Of a DNA stretch of 64,000 nt, positions 1 through 11,290 are shown piece by piece. Every line of letters starts with the position of its first letter. Position 1 is the first letter of the stretch. Under the pieces are notes generated by a model, which saw only the letters and a program-made list of their open reading frames with translations, was not told the DNA's origin and did not search any database. The stretch covers positions 43,611,593 to 43,675,592 of the forward strand of contig NC_079496.1 of assembly GCF_030052815.1 (NCBI RefSeq), given 5' to 3'. This stretch comes from Hevea brasiliensis (taxonomy: Eukaryota > Streptophyta > Magnoliopsida > Malpighiales > Euphorbiaceae). The position numbers and the translations under genes are program-made.

Positions 1-26
1 ATATGACAATATAAATATGCACTAAC

Positions 27-39
27 GGGAGGAAATCCC
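27..39 (+). other. Small hairpin in gypsy leader, element A
   Basis: GGGA (27-30) pairs with TCCC (36-39) around a GGAAA loop, just after ATGCACTAAC. Elements E and B have a hairpin at the same leader position with different stems. A packaging or dimerisation role is only inferred. Confidence 0.5.
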
Positions 40-82
40 TTTGTGTTATTTGTTCAGGAGGTCTAAGATCCTCGAATTGACT

Positions 83-1326
83 ATGGAAAAGGGAGATTGT
101 TCAGTCGATCAATCGATAGAGGTTGAGATACAAAGGGAAGCCCCAGCCCTTCAAAATATGAGTGGATCAGAAACACCAGCCCCCTCAGTACCACAGTTTC
201 CTGCTCAATTTGCTCAGCAGATGGCTGCAATGTTCCAACAGATGGCTGGTAACATGCCTACTCAAGTCCCAGTATAAGTCCCACTACAGACACCAGTGGT
301 ACAACCACAATCTTCTGCTAGGCACTATGACAAATTGATGAAATAGGGGGCTACTTAGTTCAAGGGGACAGTAGATCCTTTAGAGGCAGAACAGTGGTTA
401 GAGAGAATGGATAGGGTATTCAAGAAGCTACATTGTACAGAGGAGCTCAGATTTGAATATTCAGTGTCTCTGCTACAGAGGGATGCATATGATTGGTAGA
501 AAACCATTCCCCATATTCTGGTAGAACCTTCAGTGCTAACATGGAATGATTTTCTATGGGAGTTTAGACAAAAATATGTCCCTGATGCTTATGTAGACCA
601 GAAGGTGCAAGAGTTCCTATGTCTGAAACAGGGGAGTAGATCGGTGGCTGAATATGAAAGGGAATTTTCCCGCCTGAGCCATTATGTAGTAAGTCTCCTT
701 GCTACCAGTAGGGAGAGATGTAAGAGGTTTGAAACCGGCTTAAAGCCGAGTATCAGATTGCAAGTGGTGGATTCAAACATACTAACTTCTCTGAACTTAT
801 TTCTCAAGCACTGGAATTAGAAAGAATTGAGTTTGAAGTGGCCCCTGAGAAAAAGAAATCAAAGAAGAGAGAAAAAGAGGGAAAGTCAGTAGAATAGAGT
901 TCTAGTGGTCCTACTGGAAAGAGGAAGAACTTTGGGGGACACAACAGAGGTGGTAAGAAGTTCGGTAGGGGAAGGTTTTCGGGACAGAAACCTCCTCCAT
1001 CAAGTTAGCAGAGTACCAGAAGTTCCTACCCTCCCCACCAATGTGAAACTTATGGAAGAAATCATGGTGGGGTGTGCTACAAGGCCATAGGAGCCTGTTA
1101 TAATTGTGGAGGCATAGGGCACTATGCCAAAGACTGCACCATTAGTTGTAGAGTTGGACCACCTCCTATTACTACAGAAGGGTCAGTTCAGAATCCTGTC
1201 ACCAGAGGTTCGCAACCACCTAGCAGAGATAGAGGCAGGGGTAGAGGTAGTCTAGCAGGCAGCCAAGGCACTGTGAATCAATCAGAGCAAGGTAGTGCTC
1301 CAGTCAGAGTCTACGCAATGAGATAG
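83..1326 (+). pseudogene. gag: gag (capsid/nucleocapsid), element A, degenerate
   Basis: Gag forms the virus-like particle and binds the element RNA. The start at 83 (MEKGDCS) matches the starts in B and E. A Q/M-rich N-terminal segment (to about 280) precedes the retrotransposon gag core (about 360-820), which includes VAEYEREFSRLSHYV. A basic linker follows, then a CCHC zinc knuckle, CYNCGGIGHYAKDC (about 1095-1136), and a Gly/Arg-rich tail. Stops occur near 275, 344, 356 and 497, and the frame shifts after about 770. It is clearly recognisable but cannot yield full-length Gag. Confidence 0.88.
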
Positions 1327-1815
1327 AGAGAAGAGGCTGAGACATCTGATATTGTGGCTGGTACCTTCTCAACTTTTAATCAAGATGTATTTGTGTTATT
1401 TGATCCGGGTTCTACCCATTCCTATGTAAGTGCTAGCATCATTGATTGCATTGCAGTTCCATGTACAAAAATGGACTTTGAGGTGCTAGTAACAAGTCTG
1501 TTAGGACAAGAGGTCAAGGTTAATAGAATGTATAGGGATTATCCTTTGGTGAATCAAGGACATACTTTTCTGTCTGATCTCATTGAAATGCCCTTCAGAG
1601 ATTATTATATCATCTTGGGCATAGATTGGTTAGCCAGGCATCATGCCATAATTGACTGTAGACTGAAGACAGTCACTTTTGGCCTTTCTCAGTACAGTGA
1701 TGTGGTAATACATGGGGAGAGGCAGCTATTGCCATTAAACATCATTTCGGCTGCACTAGCCAGAAAAAATGATCAGAAAGGGGTGTGAAGCATACTTGGC
1801 ACATGTGGTAGACAC
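1327..1815 (+). pseudogene. Aspartic protease, element A
   Basis: The retropepsin domain that cleaves Gag-Pol is open from 1354 to 1788. Its active-site motif reads VLFDPGSTHSY (about 1390-1422), a DPG form of the usual DSG/DTG that is also seen in B and D. The conserved block IILGIDWLARHHA lies near 1610-1650. It follows gag in nearly the same frame after a stop at 1324. A frame break near 1765-1790 and a stop near 1818 separate it from RT. Confidence 0.85.
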
Positions 1816-2640
1816 CTAAGTGGGGAGTCCAGCATTGAGGGATATCCCTACAGTATATGACTTTCCAAATGTGTTTCCTGATGAATTGCTAGGATTACCT
1901 CCAGAAAGAGAGGTGCAGTTTGAAATTAATGTTATGCCTAGTGTGGATCCAATCTCCATAACACGATACAGAATGGCACCAGCAGAGTTGAAGGAGTTGA
2001 AGTTACAGTTGCAAGAACTACTTGAAAAGGGCTTCATCCGCCCTAGTGTGTCACCTTGGGGAGCGCCAGTTGTTTGTTAGGAAGAAGGATGGCACCCTTC
2101 GCTTATGTATTAACTACCGACAGTTGAATAAGGTGACAATAAAAAACAGATATCCATTGCCTCACATTGATGATCTGTTTGATCAGTTGAAGGGTGCAGC
2201 TGTATTCTCCAAATTGATTTGCGATCTGGTTATTATCAGTTGAAAGTGCAAGAGCAGAGTATTCCAAAAACTGCTTTTAGAACTCGATATGGCCACTATG
2301 AGTTTCTGGTAATGCCATTCGGGTTAACAAATGCTCTAGCTGCTTTTATGGATCTGATGAACACTATCTTCAGACCATATCTCGACCAATTTGTGGTGGT
2401 GTTTATTGATGATATTTTAATATATTCGAGGAATGCAGAAGAGCATGACAGACGTCTGTGGATTGTACTGCAGACTTTAAGGGAGAAACAGCTATACGCC
2501 AAATTATCGAAATGTGAATTTTGGCTGAAAGAAATCTCCTTCTTGGGACATGTTGTGTCAGCTGAAGGGATCAATGTAGATTCCAGCAAGGTAGAAGCTA
2601 TCCTTCATTAGAAGCCGCCCAGGAATATCACAAAAATTCA
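1816..2640 (+). pseudogene. Reverse transcriptase, element A, frameshifted
   Basis: This RNA-dependent DNA polymerase copies the element RNA. Visible landmarks are [26 protein letters not shown] (about 2110-2160), [20 protein letters not shown], and the catalytic FIDDILIYS (about 2402-2430). The D-D pair is intact. The frame breaks near 2070 (the stretch before RKKDGTL) and again near 2215, and a stop at about 2609 replaces the Trp seen in E. The domain has its normal length but needs frame changes to be read. Confidence 0.88.
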
Positions 2641-3296
2641 CAGTTTTCTGGGTTTAGCTGGATATTACCACCGGTTTGTGAAAGAGTTTTCTATGTTAGC
2701 TTATCCACTGACCAAGCTGCTTCGAAAAGATATAAAATTTCAGTGGACTGATAAATGCCAGCAGAGTTTTGATGAGTTGAAGAGGTGTCTGACTGAAGCT
2801 CCAGTCCTTACTTTACCTACACCAGGTAAAGAATACACAGTTTATAGTGATGCTTCTCATAATGGGTTAGGCTGTGTACTGATGCAAGATCAGAATGTCA
2901 TTGCTTATGCATCATACCAGCTGAAACCACATGAGAGGAACTGCCCAACACATGATTTGGAGCTAGCAGCTATTGTTTTTGCTCTGAAGATCTGGAACCA
3001 TTATTTGTATGGGGAGAAATGCTACATTTACACAGATCGCAGGAGCTTGAAGTACTTAGGCACCCAGAAGGAATCAAATTTGAGGCAGAGGAGATGGTTA
3101 GAACTAATTAAAGACTATGATTGCTTAATAGACTATCAGCCAGGGAAAGCAAATGTGGTGGCTGACGCCTTATGTCGCAAGACTATGGCAAGTCTCAGAG
3201 TTTCTCCTTTGTCCATGGTACATGAGTTGAAAGCACAGCATGCCAGTTTAGAGATTGATGATGAGGGACAGACAGTAGTTGCATGGCATGTATAGC
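2641..3296 (+). pseudogene. RNase H and RT connection, element A
   Basis: RNase H degrades the RNA strand of the RNA-DNA hybrid. An open frame runs from 2678 to 3295. It contains the connection segment ([17 protein letters not shown]), then [15 protein letters not shown] (first catalytic Asp, about 2842), [13 protein letters not shown] (catalytic Glu), [11 protein letters not shown] (Asp) and ANVVADAL (final Asp, about 3160). It ends at a TAG (3293-3295) where related copies also carry a stop, just before the integrase spacer. Confidence 0.86.
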
Positions 3297-3298
3297 CA

Positions 3299-4732
3299 GG
3301 GTTGATTGATCAGATCAGAATGGCTACTCATAGTGATGAAAAATATCAGAAGCTACTGAAAGAAGTCCAACAGTGCAAGAAACCTGAATTTTCTGTGAGA
3401 GATGATGGTTTACTACTACATCAGGGCAAAATATGCATTCTTAATGATGTGGAATTGAGACAGATCATTATAAATGAAGCACATGAGGCTCCTTTTACTA
3501 GGCACCCTGGTGGAACTAAAATGTACAGAGGGCTGAAAGAGCATTACTGGTTGATGGGTATGAAGAGGGATATAGCTGAATTTGTTTCCAAATGCCTAAC
3601 TTGTCAGCAAGTAAAGGCAGAACATCAAGTTCTAGCTGGTTTGTTACATCCATTGCTAGTACCAGAGTAGAAGTGGGAATGGATAACTCTGCATTTTGTT
3701 ACGGGACTTCCAAGAACACAGAATAGTCATGATGCAGTATGGGTTATAATTGATGGACTAACCAAGTCTGTTCACTTTTTGCCAGTTCGAATGGACTATA
3801 GCCTAGAAAGATTGGCCAGATTGTACATATATGAAATTGTAAAACTGCATGGAGTGCCAGTATCAATTCTATCTGACAGAGATCCTAGGTTCACTTCTAG
3901 ATTCTGGGGTAGTCTTCAGAGAGCCCTAGGAACTAGATTGACCTTCAGCACAGCATTCCACCTACAGACAGATGGCCAGTCTGAGAGGGTAATTCAGATA
4001 TTGGAGGATATGTTACGGGCTTGTGTGATTGAGTTTGAATGTAGTTGGGATACACACTTGCCTTTGATTGAGTTTGCTTATAATAACAGCTACCAATCAA
4101 GCATTGGGATGCCTCCATATAAAGCTTTGTATGGCAGGAAGTGCAGAACTCCCCTATGTCAGGATGACGTAGGTGAAAGAAAGATGGTTGGGCCAGAAAT
4201 TGTTCAGCAGACAGAGGAAAAGATCAGATTGATCAGAGATCGACTCAAGGCTGCATCAGACCATCAGAAGTCCTATATTGGTCTGAAGAGAAGAGATATT
4301 GAATATAAAGTGGGTGATAAGGTATTCCTCAGAGTTTCTCCTTGGAAGAGGATTATGAGATTTGGCAGAAAGGGGAAACTGAGTCCTCGTTTTATCGGAC
4401 CATATGAGATTCTGGAGAGAGTGGGTCCCTTGGCATATCGGTTAGCATTACCTCCAGAGCTAGAAAGGATACACAGTATCTTCCATGTGTCCATGTTAAG
4501 GTGGTACAGATCCGACCCATCTCATGTACCATCAGTTGAAGAGATTGAGGTAAATCCATACCTCTCATATGAGGAAGAACCCATAGAAATTCTGGCATAT
4601 GAGGTGAAGCAGATGAGGAATAAACAGATACACCTGGTTAAAGTGCTATGGAACCATCATTTAGGCCAGGAAGCTACTTAGGAATGTGAAGAGAATATGA
4701 GAAGACAGCACCCACAGCTGTTCAGAAACTGA
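3299..4732 (+). pseudogene. Integrase with chromodomain-like tail, element A
   Basis: Integrase joins element cDNA to the host chromosome. An HHCC zinc finger spans about 3478-3610 (ending CLTCQQVK). The first catalytic Asp, normally in a TMDF motif, reads LHF here (about 3690), so it is lost. The later SDRDPRF (about 3875) and GQSE (about 3975) are present. GPY/F-type sequence (FIGPYEILERVGPLAYRL, about 4392-4445) leads to a chromodomain-like end (about 4540-4732). Stops lie at 3668 and 4679. Unlike C and D, RVIQ runs straight into ILEDML, so no intron is present. Confidence 0.87.
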
Positions 4733-4756
4733 TGCCAGATAAAATTTCGAGATGAA

Positions 4757-4771
4757 ATTTATTTTAAGGGA
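4757..4771 (+). other. Degraded polypurine tract, element A
   Basis: The stretch ATTTTAAGGGA directly precedes the LTR and matches the intact tract of E. A deletion has removed most of the G run and the LTR's first bases. Confidence 0.6.
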
Positions 4772-6283
4772 CCCCTATGTTCGGTAGTGCGTTCCATTGT
4801 TCTGGTGACCAGTGTTGTCTGGACAGCTAGGATGCCTAGAACTACACTTAGATATGGATGAGGAGACATAAAATAATGAAATACAAGAAAAGAAAATACA
4901 AGAAAAACAAAGGAAAAATAATAGCAATGAAATGTAACCAAGTTAAATGAGCCAAGAACCGTAGCGATGGGTCACCGCACCGGGAAGTTGCGGCGTGAAC
5001 CGTTGACTAGCCCTGGACCGCGGAGAACCCTAGAAAATATTTTTAGGACTTATATGAACATCTATTGAAGTATAAATGTCATTAGAAATATCAAAGAAAA
5101 ATTAATTAATTAGTACAAAGAAAAATGAGAAATCGAGAAAATGACAAAACTCGGTGTTATCGAAAAATCGGGAATGCAATCCGAACAGGGGCATTGTGGT
5201 CATTTGACACCCCGAGTTGTCTTTTGACCTAAATGTCTATTAAAAATAAATGATATTACACTTGAAAAATATCATGAAAATTAAAATTGAAGTACATAAT
5301 ATAAATGATGGAAGTTTAGGGTATAAAAATGAAAATTTAGAATGTTAGAATAATTAAACATTAAAATCATGTAAGTGCTCCACTAAGGCAGATTTGGGAC
5401 CACTATATAAGCTAAATTGACAGCTGAACATCATTTTCAACCTTTAGAAACCACAACAACCGAATTTCTCCCAAGGGTGATCCATGGCTCCCACCATGCA
5501 AGGACCAACTCACCATGATCAAACCACCCAATCCTCAAGTTGTCTTCATCAAAATTATAGTACACACCTTGGGCAGTAATAAGGGAACAAGAAAGACAAG
5601 TTTTGTTGGAGTTTTGAAGAAGTCTAAAAGTGGTAAGTGAGTTTTTTCAAATCTTACTTCATTAAACTTTGAATGGTTGTGGTGGGTAGTTGTTTTATGG
5701 AGGAATTTTTTATGTTTGATAAATTAATGGAGGGGTACATTTCGGCAGCCTTGAGGACTCACCATGAACAAATTTTTCTTGTATGTAAATAGTGGTTTGG
5801 ATGATGATTTAAATGTTTAATTGTATTGAAGTTGAATTCCATGTGTAAGGTTTGAATTGTAAGCTTGAAAAGTGAAAGTGGAAATTGATGGGTATGTGTA
5901 AACTTGTGGCAGCCTTATGAAGAAGATCAAAATGTGTTGTTTCATGGTTTGGTTTATGGAATTATATTGTTTAATTATGTTGTTATGGATGGCAGCATGT
6001 ATGTGTGTAAAAAGGTTTGAATTTGGACATGTAAACGAGGTGCATTCATGTGCTTAATTGTTGTAATTGGACTTGAAAAATTCTGGGTTATAATGTGCAT
6101 ATTGAGAATGGTTATAACCTACCAAAATGACCAAAAATGTGTTGCTAAATGTGTTTATATTATGGTACAAATCAGAATTGGCATGGAAGAGTGACTTGGT
6201 AAGCATAGGATGTGTAATTGGTAAAGGATGAACAATTTGCAATAGGGCAGTGTAGGTTTTGGATTAGAACCTTAAGTGTGTGG

Positions 6284-6310
6284 CTCCAATTGGTATGATA
6301 CCAATTGGAG
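6284..6310 (+). repeat. Near-perfect 27-bp palindrome in LTR type 1
   Basis: CTCCAATTGGTAT and its exact reverse complement ATACCAATTGGAG flank a single G. Matching sites occur in the solo LTR (25259-25285), E (33685-33711, 42296-42322), G (22799-22821) and B (48065-48087). Confidence 0.8.
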
Positions 6311-7648
6311 GTCAAAATAGGCACAAAATGTGCCAACTTTCATGAAGGAAGCTTACCAAAATTCTGCTTAGAAGGTGACTTGAAAAATGACCAAATCCGG
6401 AATAGTGCTTTGAAAGCCTGAAAATTGACCATTTAGGTAGTAGTTAGTGTTTTGGCCATAACTCACTCAAAACAGGTCCAATTGACCTGAAATTTTTACC
6501 ATGAATATTTGAGACATATATCTACAATTCTTATGAAGACACCAAAGCCCATAAATGGCCAGAACCAAGCCAAATAGCTTACACAATTTCAGGTTCAAAA
6601 ACTGGCCGAACCAAAAGTGACCTAAAATGACCTAAAGTTACCATTTTGGTACATTCTGTCTAACATTGGTAAATTGACCATAACTTGGTCTACCCAACTC
6701 AGAATGACCTGAAATTTTGCCCCACGTGCAATAAGACATAGACCTACAAGTTTGTAGTTTGGACCGAAACCCGAAAACCGAGGGAACTAGGTCATCCGTC
6801 TAGGTGAAATTAGTATACCGAAATCCAGCAAATTGCAATAAAATGCAATATACTTGAAAGTGAATTTGGTAACATGTACTAACACTAAAAGGCCATAAAA
6901 TGTGACATATTGGTAACATTAAAACCTAATTCACCTAGAATGCATCGAGGGTCAACATCTTAGGTCGACTAAGGAAATAATAGAATTCAATAAATTAATT
7001 ATTAAGCCTTATTGTTAGAGACGGTTTAAATGAGTACCGAAACACTTCAAATTGTGTGTTTCAGTTAGCAAAGACTCAGGGAAAGGGAAGGAAACACTGA
7101 GTCTGAGCCAAGAGACATTTATCAGAAGTTTGTGCACAACAGTTATTTCTTTTGAATTTTTCAATTGAAATAAATTATGACTATTTGTATATTATTGTTT
7201 TAAATTGTGAAAAAATTGTTTGAATGATATTTGATGGATACTTATTGATTGAAAAGCATTATAAATGGTTTGAATCCACAGCTATCATGTATATTGATTG
7301 AATTCCTCGCTAGCTTATCTAGTGGGATGAATTGACTTTGAATTCCCTCTCTGGCTGAAGTGTTGAGGTGTGTGCCTGTTGAGGACGAATAGAATGAGTA
7401 CTCATATTATTGCTAGCTAGCTATGTTATTCCTCACTAGCCATCGGCTTTTGGGATGAATTGAACTTTGGCAACATGATTAAGTTGTGTGTGTGTGATTT
7501 ATTGATATTCATTGTGATATTGTGAAATGGAGTTTAAATTCTTTTTGACATTTACTGTCTTTTGAATTTAACTATGTTTTAAGTATCCACTATTTATATG
7601 ACTTATGATTTGTGATTTAAAGTTGTATTTGGTTAATGTTGTGTACCA

Positions 7649-7687
7649 CTGAGACATTGTCTCAGCGATAGCTTTTCATTGCTATCG
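7649..7687 (+). other. Tandem hairpins in LTR of A
   Basis: Hairpin 1 is CTGAGAC-ATT-GTCTCAG (7649-7665). Hairpin 2 follows with no gap: CGATAGC, 8-nt loop, GCTATCG (7666-7687). Both stems are perfect 7-bp inverted repeats. The same pair recurs in seven other LTRs in this window. Confidence 0.75.
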
Positions 7688-8281
7688 CAGGTAGACAGAC
7701 TGACAGGGCAGTAGGCTAGGCTGCTAGTACTACACTGAGAGATCATCTGGTATATTGAGTATACCATATTTTGCATTTTGTATTGTAATGTATGTTCACT
7801 GTATGTATATAGTGTTCTTGGTTTTGAGCAGTTGTAAATTAAAATTGTACCTTAAAGTTGTAAACTAAATTTGTAAATTATTTTGGTTTGTAAATATTGT
7901 GATATATTTCTTTTATCTTAGCTTTTGAAAACACTGAAAAATTATTATGGATTGAGTAGATAATGTTAGAGTTTGAGATTGAGAAATATATTTGAAGTAT
8001 TTTTTACAGGTTTTTGGAAGAACTATTTTATTCAAAATACAGATGGCATTCTGTCAAAATTTTTACAAAAATTATTATTTCTTCAAATGTATTATTTGGT
8101 TTCACTACAGTTAAAATTTTTTTTAACACTTGTAAATAGTGCTCACCACTGTTAAAAAAAGTAAGAAAAGGTTTAAAATCCCTTGTAGTATATTTAATGG
8201 GTTATCAGTAGACGAAGTTTGGTAATTCATTAGGTATACTATGGGATCATGTTATGCCTTACAGAGGGATAGGGTGTGACA

Positions 8282-11200
8282 AAAATTTTGGGATCATGAA
8301 TTAAATTAAAGAACTAATGAAAAAATAAATGCAAAAGGAAAAAAAAGAAAGAAAAAGTTTATGACATCACCTTCCATGACATCATGGATGACCTTATAAA
8401 TAATTATTAAATTAATGAATTTATTTTGACCAAGTCAAAAATGAGGATAAAACCAAAAAAAAAATTGAAAAAGAAAATTATTCTTCTTCCTCACCCAAAG
8501 CCGGCTTATCTCTCTCTTTACCCTCTCCCTCTCTAAACTTCCATTAGGGCTTGATTTCAAGCTTTTCAAACTCCCCGAATTAGACATAAAATCCCCCAAA
8601 TTTTTAAAGAAAACTTGCTATTACCACTAGATAAGAAGATTGAAGGAGAAAAGAAAGGGAAAAAAGATAGAGAATTGAAGGATTTGAAATTCAAAGAAAG
8701 GTTAATAAGCTAAACTTGAAATTTCTAGTTTAATTATTGTGTTTATAGTTGAATAAACTTAGAAATTATGAAAACATGAAAAAAATCATACTTATAAGTA
8801 ACCCTTAGAGAATTCGGCCAATATGAGAATAATGAGGTTCATAGAGTTTTAATGGAATTAAACATGTTAGAATGCTTGAATGAGTTAAGAAATTATTTTT
8901 ATATGCTTTGAATTAGTAAAATGTAACAATTTATGGAAGTTTGGGTTTTGGACCTAGGATTTTGGGAGACAAAATTTTGAGAATTGGTCAAATGGTGTGT
9001 TTGACGTTGTTTGAGCTGAAAAATAGTCATGTATGACCAATTGTGGTATGTTGGAAGTGTTGGAATCAAATGAAAATTCGGATTGGTTATAGACATTCTG
9101 CAGGCAGCAGGACCAAGGTCCCTTTTAGGGACCAAAACTAAAAATTTACCAACCCAATTGGTGTGAGGCTAATTGGAAATGAAACTAGATACAAAATGAC
9201 ACATATTTCATTTAGGAATCATGCCCAGAAAGTGACCATAGCATAGTGAACAAATTGGCCAAGTCCGGAATTGAGTGTTCTGCCCTATACAAAAATGACC
9301 AAATGAACAGTATTTTTTCATTTAGCCATAACTTGGGCTAGGCAGGTCCAAATGATCTGAAATTTTACCAATAGTTGAGACATATCCCTACAACTTTCAT
9401 GAGGAACACAAACCCAAATTATGCCCTAAACTAAGTCATTTAGCCACCCAAAATTAGTGACCTAAAACTGCTAGAACCAGGTTTGGTGCCCAGAAAATCT
9501 GGGTTATACCAATCCAGCTAGCCATGTTCAAATGGCTATAACTTGAGCTACAAAACTCCAAACGGAGTGATTCAAAAAGGGAAATAAAGTTAAGATAATA
9601 AGGAACAACTTCTATGGAGAAAACTTAGCCAAATTCTAACAGCAACATAACCAATGGAACAGTACAAAACAGGACACTAAAACTGAAAATTTGAAGTTTG
9701 TGCCTAAAAGACTTAAGATTGGAGAAAATGACCAAAACCAATACGTTAGGTAACCAAAATGTGGCATGTGGGTATAATTGGATTTCTTATACCTATGAAG
9801 CATAAGAAAGTCAATATTTTGACTTGAATAGTATCATGAATAGTAACCTCAACATGAAAATTTTCAAGAATGTAAGTTTAAGCATATTGGGGCTAGAATT
9901 GAACATATATAAATTAATTATTGGAATTATTGTGAGGCAAAGATACTGAGATACTATAAATTTAGTGTTTCAGCTAAAAAAGACCCGAAAGGTCTAAGAG
10001 ACTGAGTCAAGGCCTAGAGGCGACTCATGTTAGGTTTGTGTAGAATAAACCTTATTTAAGCATTTTATAATTGAAAAATTGATTTAGTACGCATTATGAA
10101 ATTTCTGTGTTAATTATGAGTTTAAGAATTTTTGTGTTGCCACTTTGTGAATTAAAAGGTGACTTTGGAAATTTAGTGTGATTTGCATGAAATATTTGAA
10201 TAAATTGCTTTAAATTGATTTCAGATTCACACTTAGCATGATAGTGCCTTATTATTCCTCCTCCATTTATGGGATTGAGATCAATTATTTTCCTCTCTCT
10301 CTAGTTTACCAGTTGAGGTTGTAGATTGGATGAGTACTCATTAGCTAGATAGCCACCTCCCTCATTGATTTCGATTAGTGGGGTTGTAGATTGCTTTGTC
10401 GTGGTGTACAACGCGGCATTGATCAGAAATTTTGTGTCATGGCTTAAGTTGTGTATGAATTGGCAACACTATGTTTATTAAATTATTTAACCAAAATTGT
10501 GCAATAGTGAGTTTTGATAATTTGTGAAATGTGATTGTGAAATATTCAAATTTTGATTTATCAATGAATGTTTTAAGTACTGCATTTCGAATTTTTATTG
10601 TGCACCACTGAGTATTTTTATACTCGGCGATAGCTTATTTTGTTGTCGCAAATAAGGGCAAGGAAAAAGCAGCAGGGTGAGCTGCTGAATTAATAAGGAC
10701 TTCACTAATCTTTTTTGTACGGATATTTATTTATTCATTTGTAGTTATTTGATGTAAATATTGTAATGTCATAAGTATTAATGTAAAGTTGAGCAGTTGT
10801 ACAGTAAATTGTAATATTATTATTTTGGATTTTTTCTTTTGTAAATTAAGATCTGTATTTGTAAATTAAGTACTATATGCAATGTGAATGAATTTATGAA
10901 GTATTTGAGATGACAAACTTTGGTTGAATTGTGGACTTAAATTGAATTGTGTTGACTTGAGTTGTTTTGGTGTTGGGAGTTGTGGAAACAATTATTGGAA
11001 GTTTTTTTACAGGTTTTTGAAGAACTGTTTTCTCAAAATACAAATGACACTCCGCTGAAACTTTTCAAAAATTTTCAGACAAATAAAAATGGACAAAAAT
11101 TTTTACTATTTTTGAAACTTTAATTAAATGTTTTTAATTCCTACTAAAATGCTCACTACTTCCAAAAAGTAAGAAAATGGTTTTAAAATCCCTTGTAGGG

Positions 11201-11290
11201 TACTTAATGAGTTATCAATAGGTAAAGTTTGATAGTTCATTAGGTATTCTACAGGATCACATTATACCTTACAGAAGGGTAAGGTGTGAC
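8282..11290 (+). repeat. LTR type 2 remnant (3' 3.0 kb), interrupted by element A
   Basis: From AAAATTTTGGGATCATGAAT onward this matches element B's 5' LTR from about 47186 to its end, in the same order, so roughly the first 475 bp lie left of element A, outside the window. It ends AAGGTGTGAC at 11290, one base short of the usual TGTGACA, and abuts a different LTR-like sequence there. It is non-coding. It contains CATAACT modules near 9330 and 9535 and tandem hairpins at 10610-10649. Confidence 0.88.
10610..10649 (+). other. Tandem hairpins in type-2 LTR remnant
   Basis: Hairpin 1 is GAGTAT-TTTT-ATACTC (10610-10625). Hairpin 2 is GCGATAGC, 7-nt loop, GTTGTCGC (10627-10649), fully paired as RNA with two G-U wobbles. 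The stems differ from type 1 but remain paired. Confidence 0.7.

Larger units (their letters stand above)
1..8281 (+). mobile_element. Ty3/gypsy chromovirus-like element A, 5' LTR outside window
   Basis: The stretch holds leader, gag, protease, reverse transcriptase, RNase H, integrase with chromodomain-like tail, polypurine tract and 3' LTR, in Ty3/gypsy order. The 5' LTR and primer site lie left of base 1. The reading frame is broken by many stops and frameshifts, so this copy is dead. The 3' end (GTGTGACA at 8274-8281) abuts the middle of a type-2 LTR, so A inserted into that older LTR. The expected target duplication would be AAAAT (8282-8286), but its partner is outside the window. Coding sequence is closest to elements B and E here. 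The Tekay/Del assignment rests on the integrase tail and is from family knowledge. Confidence 0.93.
4772..8281 (+). repeat. 3' LTR of element A (LTR type 1)
   Basis: The 5' edge begins inside the canonical TGTAACACCCC and has lost its first bases. It then follows the solo LTR at 23727-27405 and the LTRs of E, and ends ATAGGGTGTGACA at 8281. It is about 3.5 kb and non-coding. It holds a 13+1+13 bp perfect palindrome (6284-6310), two CATAACT...GACCTGAAATTTT modules (about 6455 and 6678), tandem hairpins (7649-7687) and a TGTA-rich region after 7780 that resembles plant 3'-end formation signals. Short open frames inside it are not genes. Confidence 0.9.

Noticed and set aside
4540..4732. Envelope-like gene after integrase
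   Set aside because: The extra C-terminal sequence is the chromodomain-like tail in frame with integrase, and only a polypurine tract separates it from the LTR.
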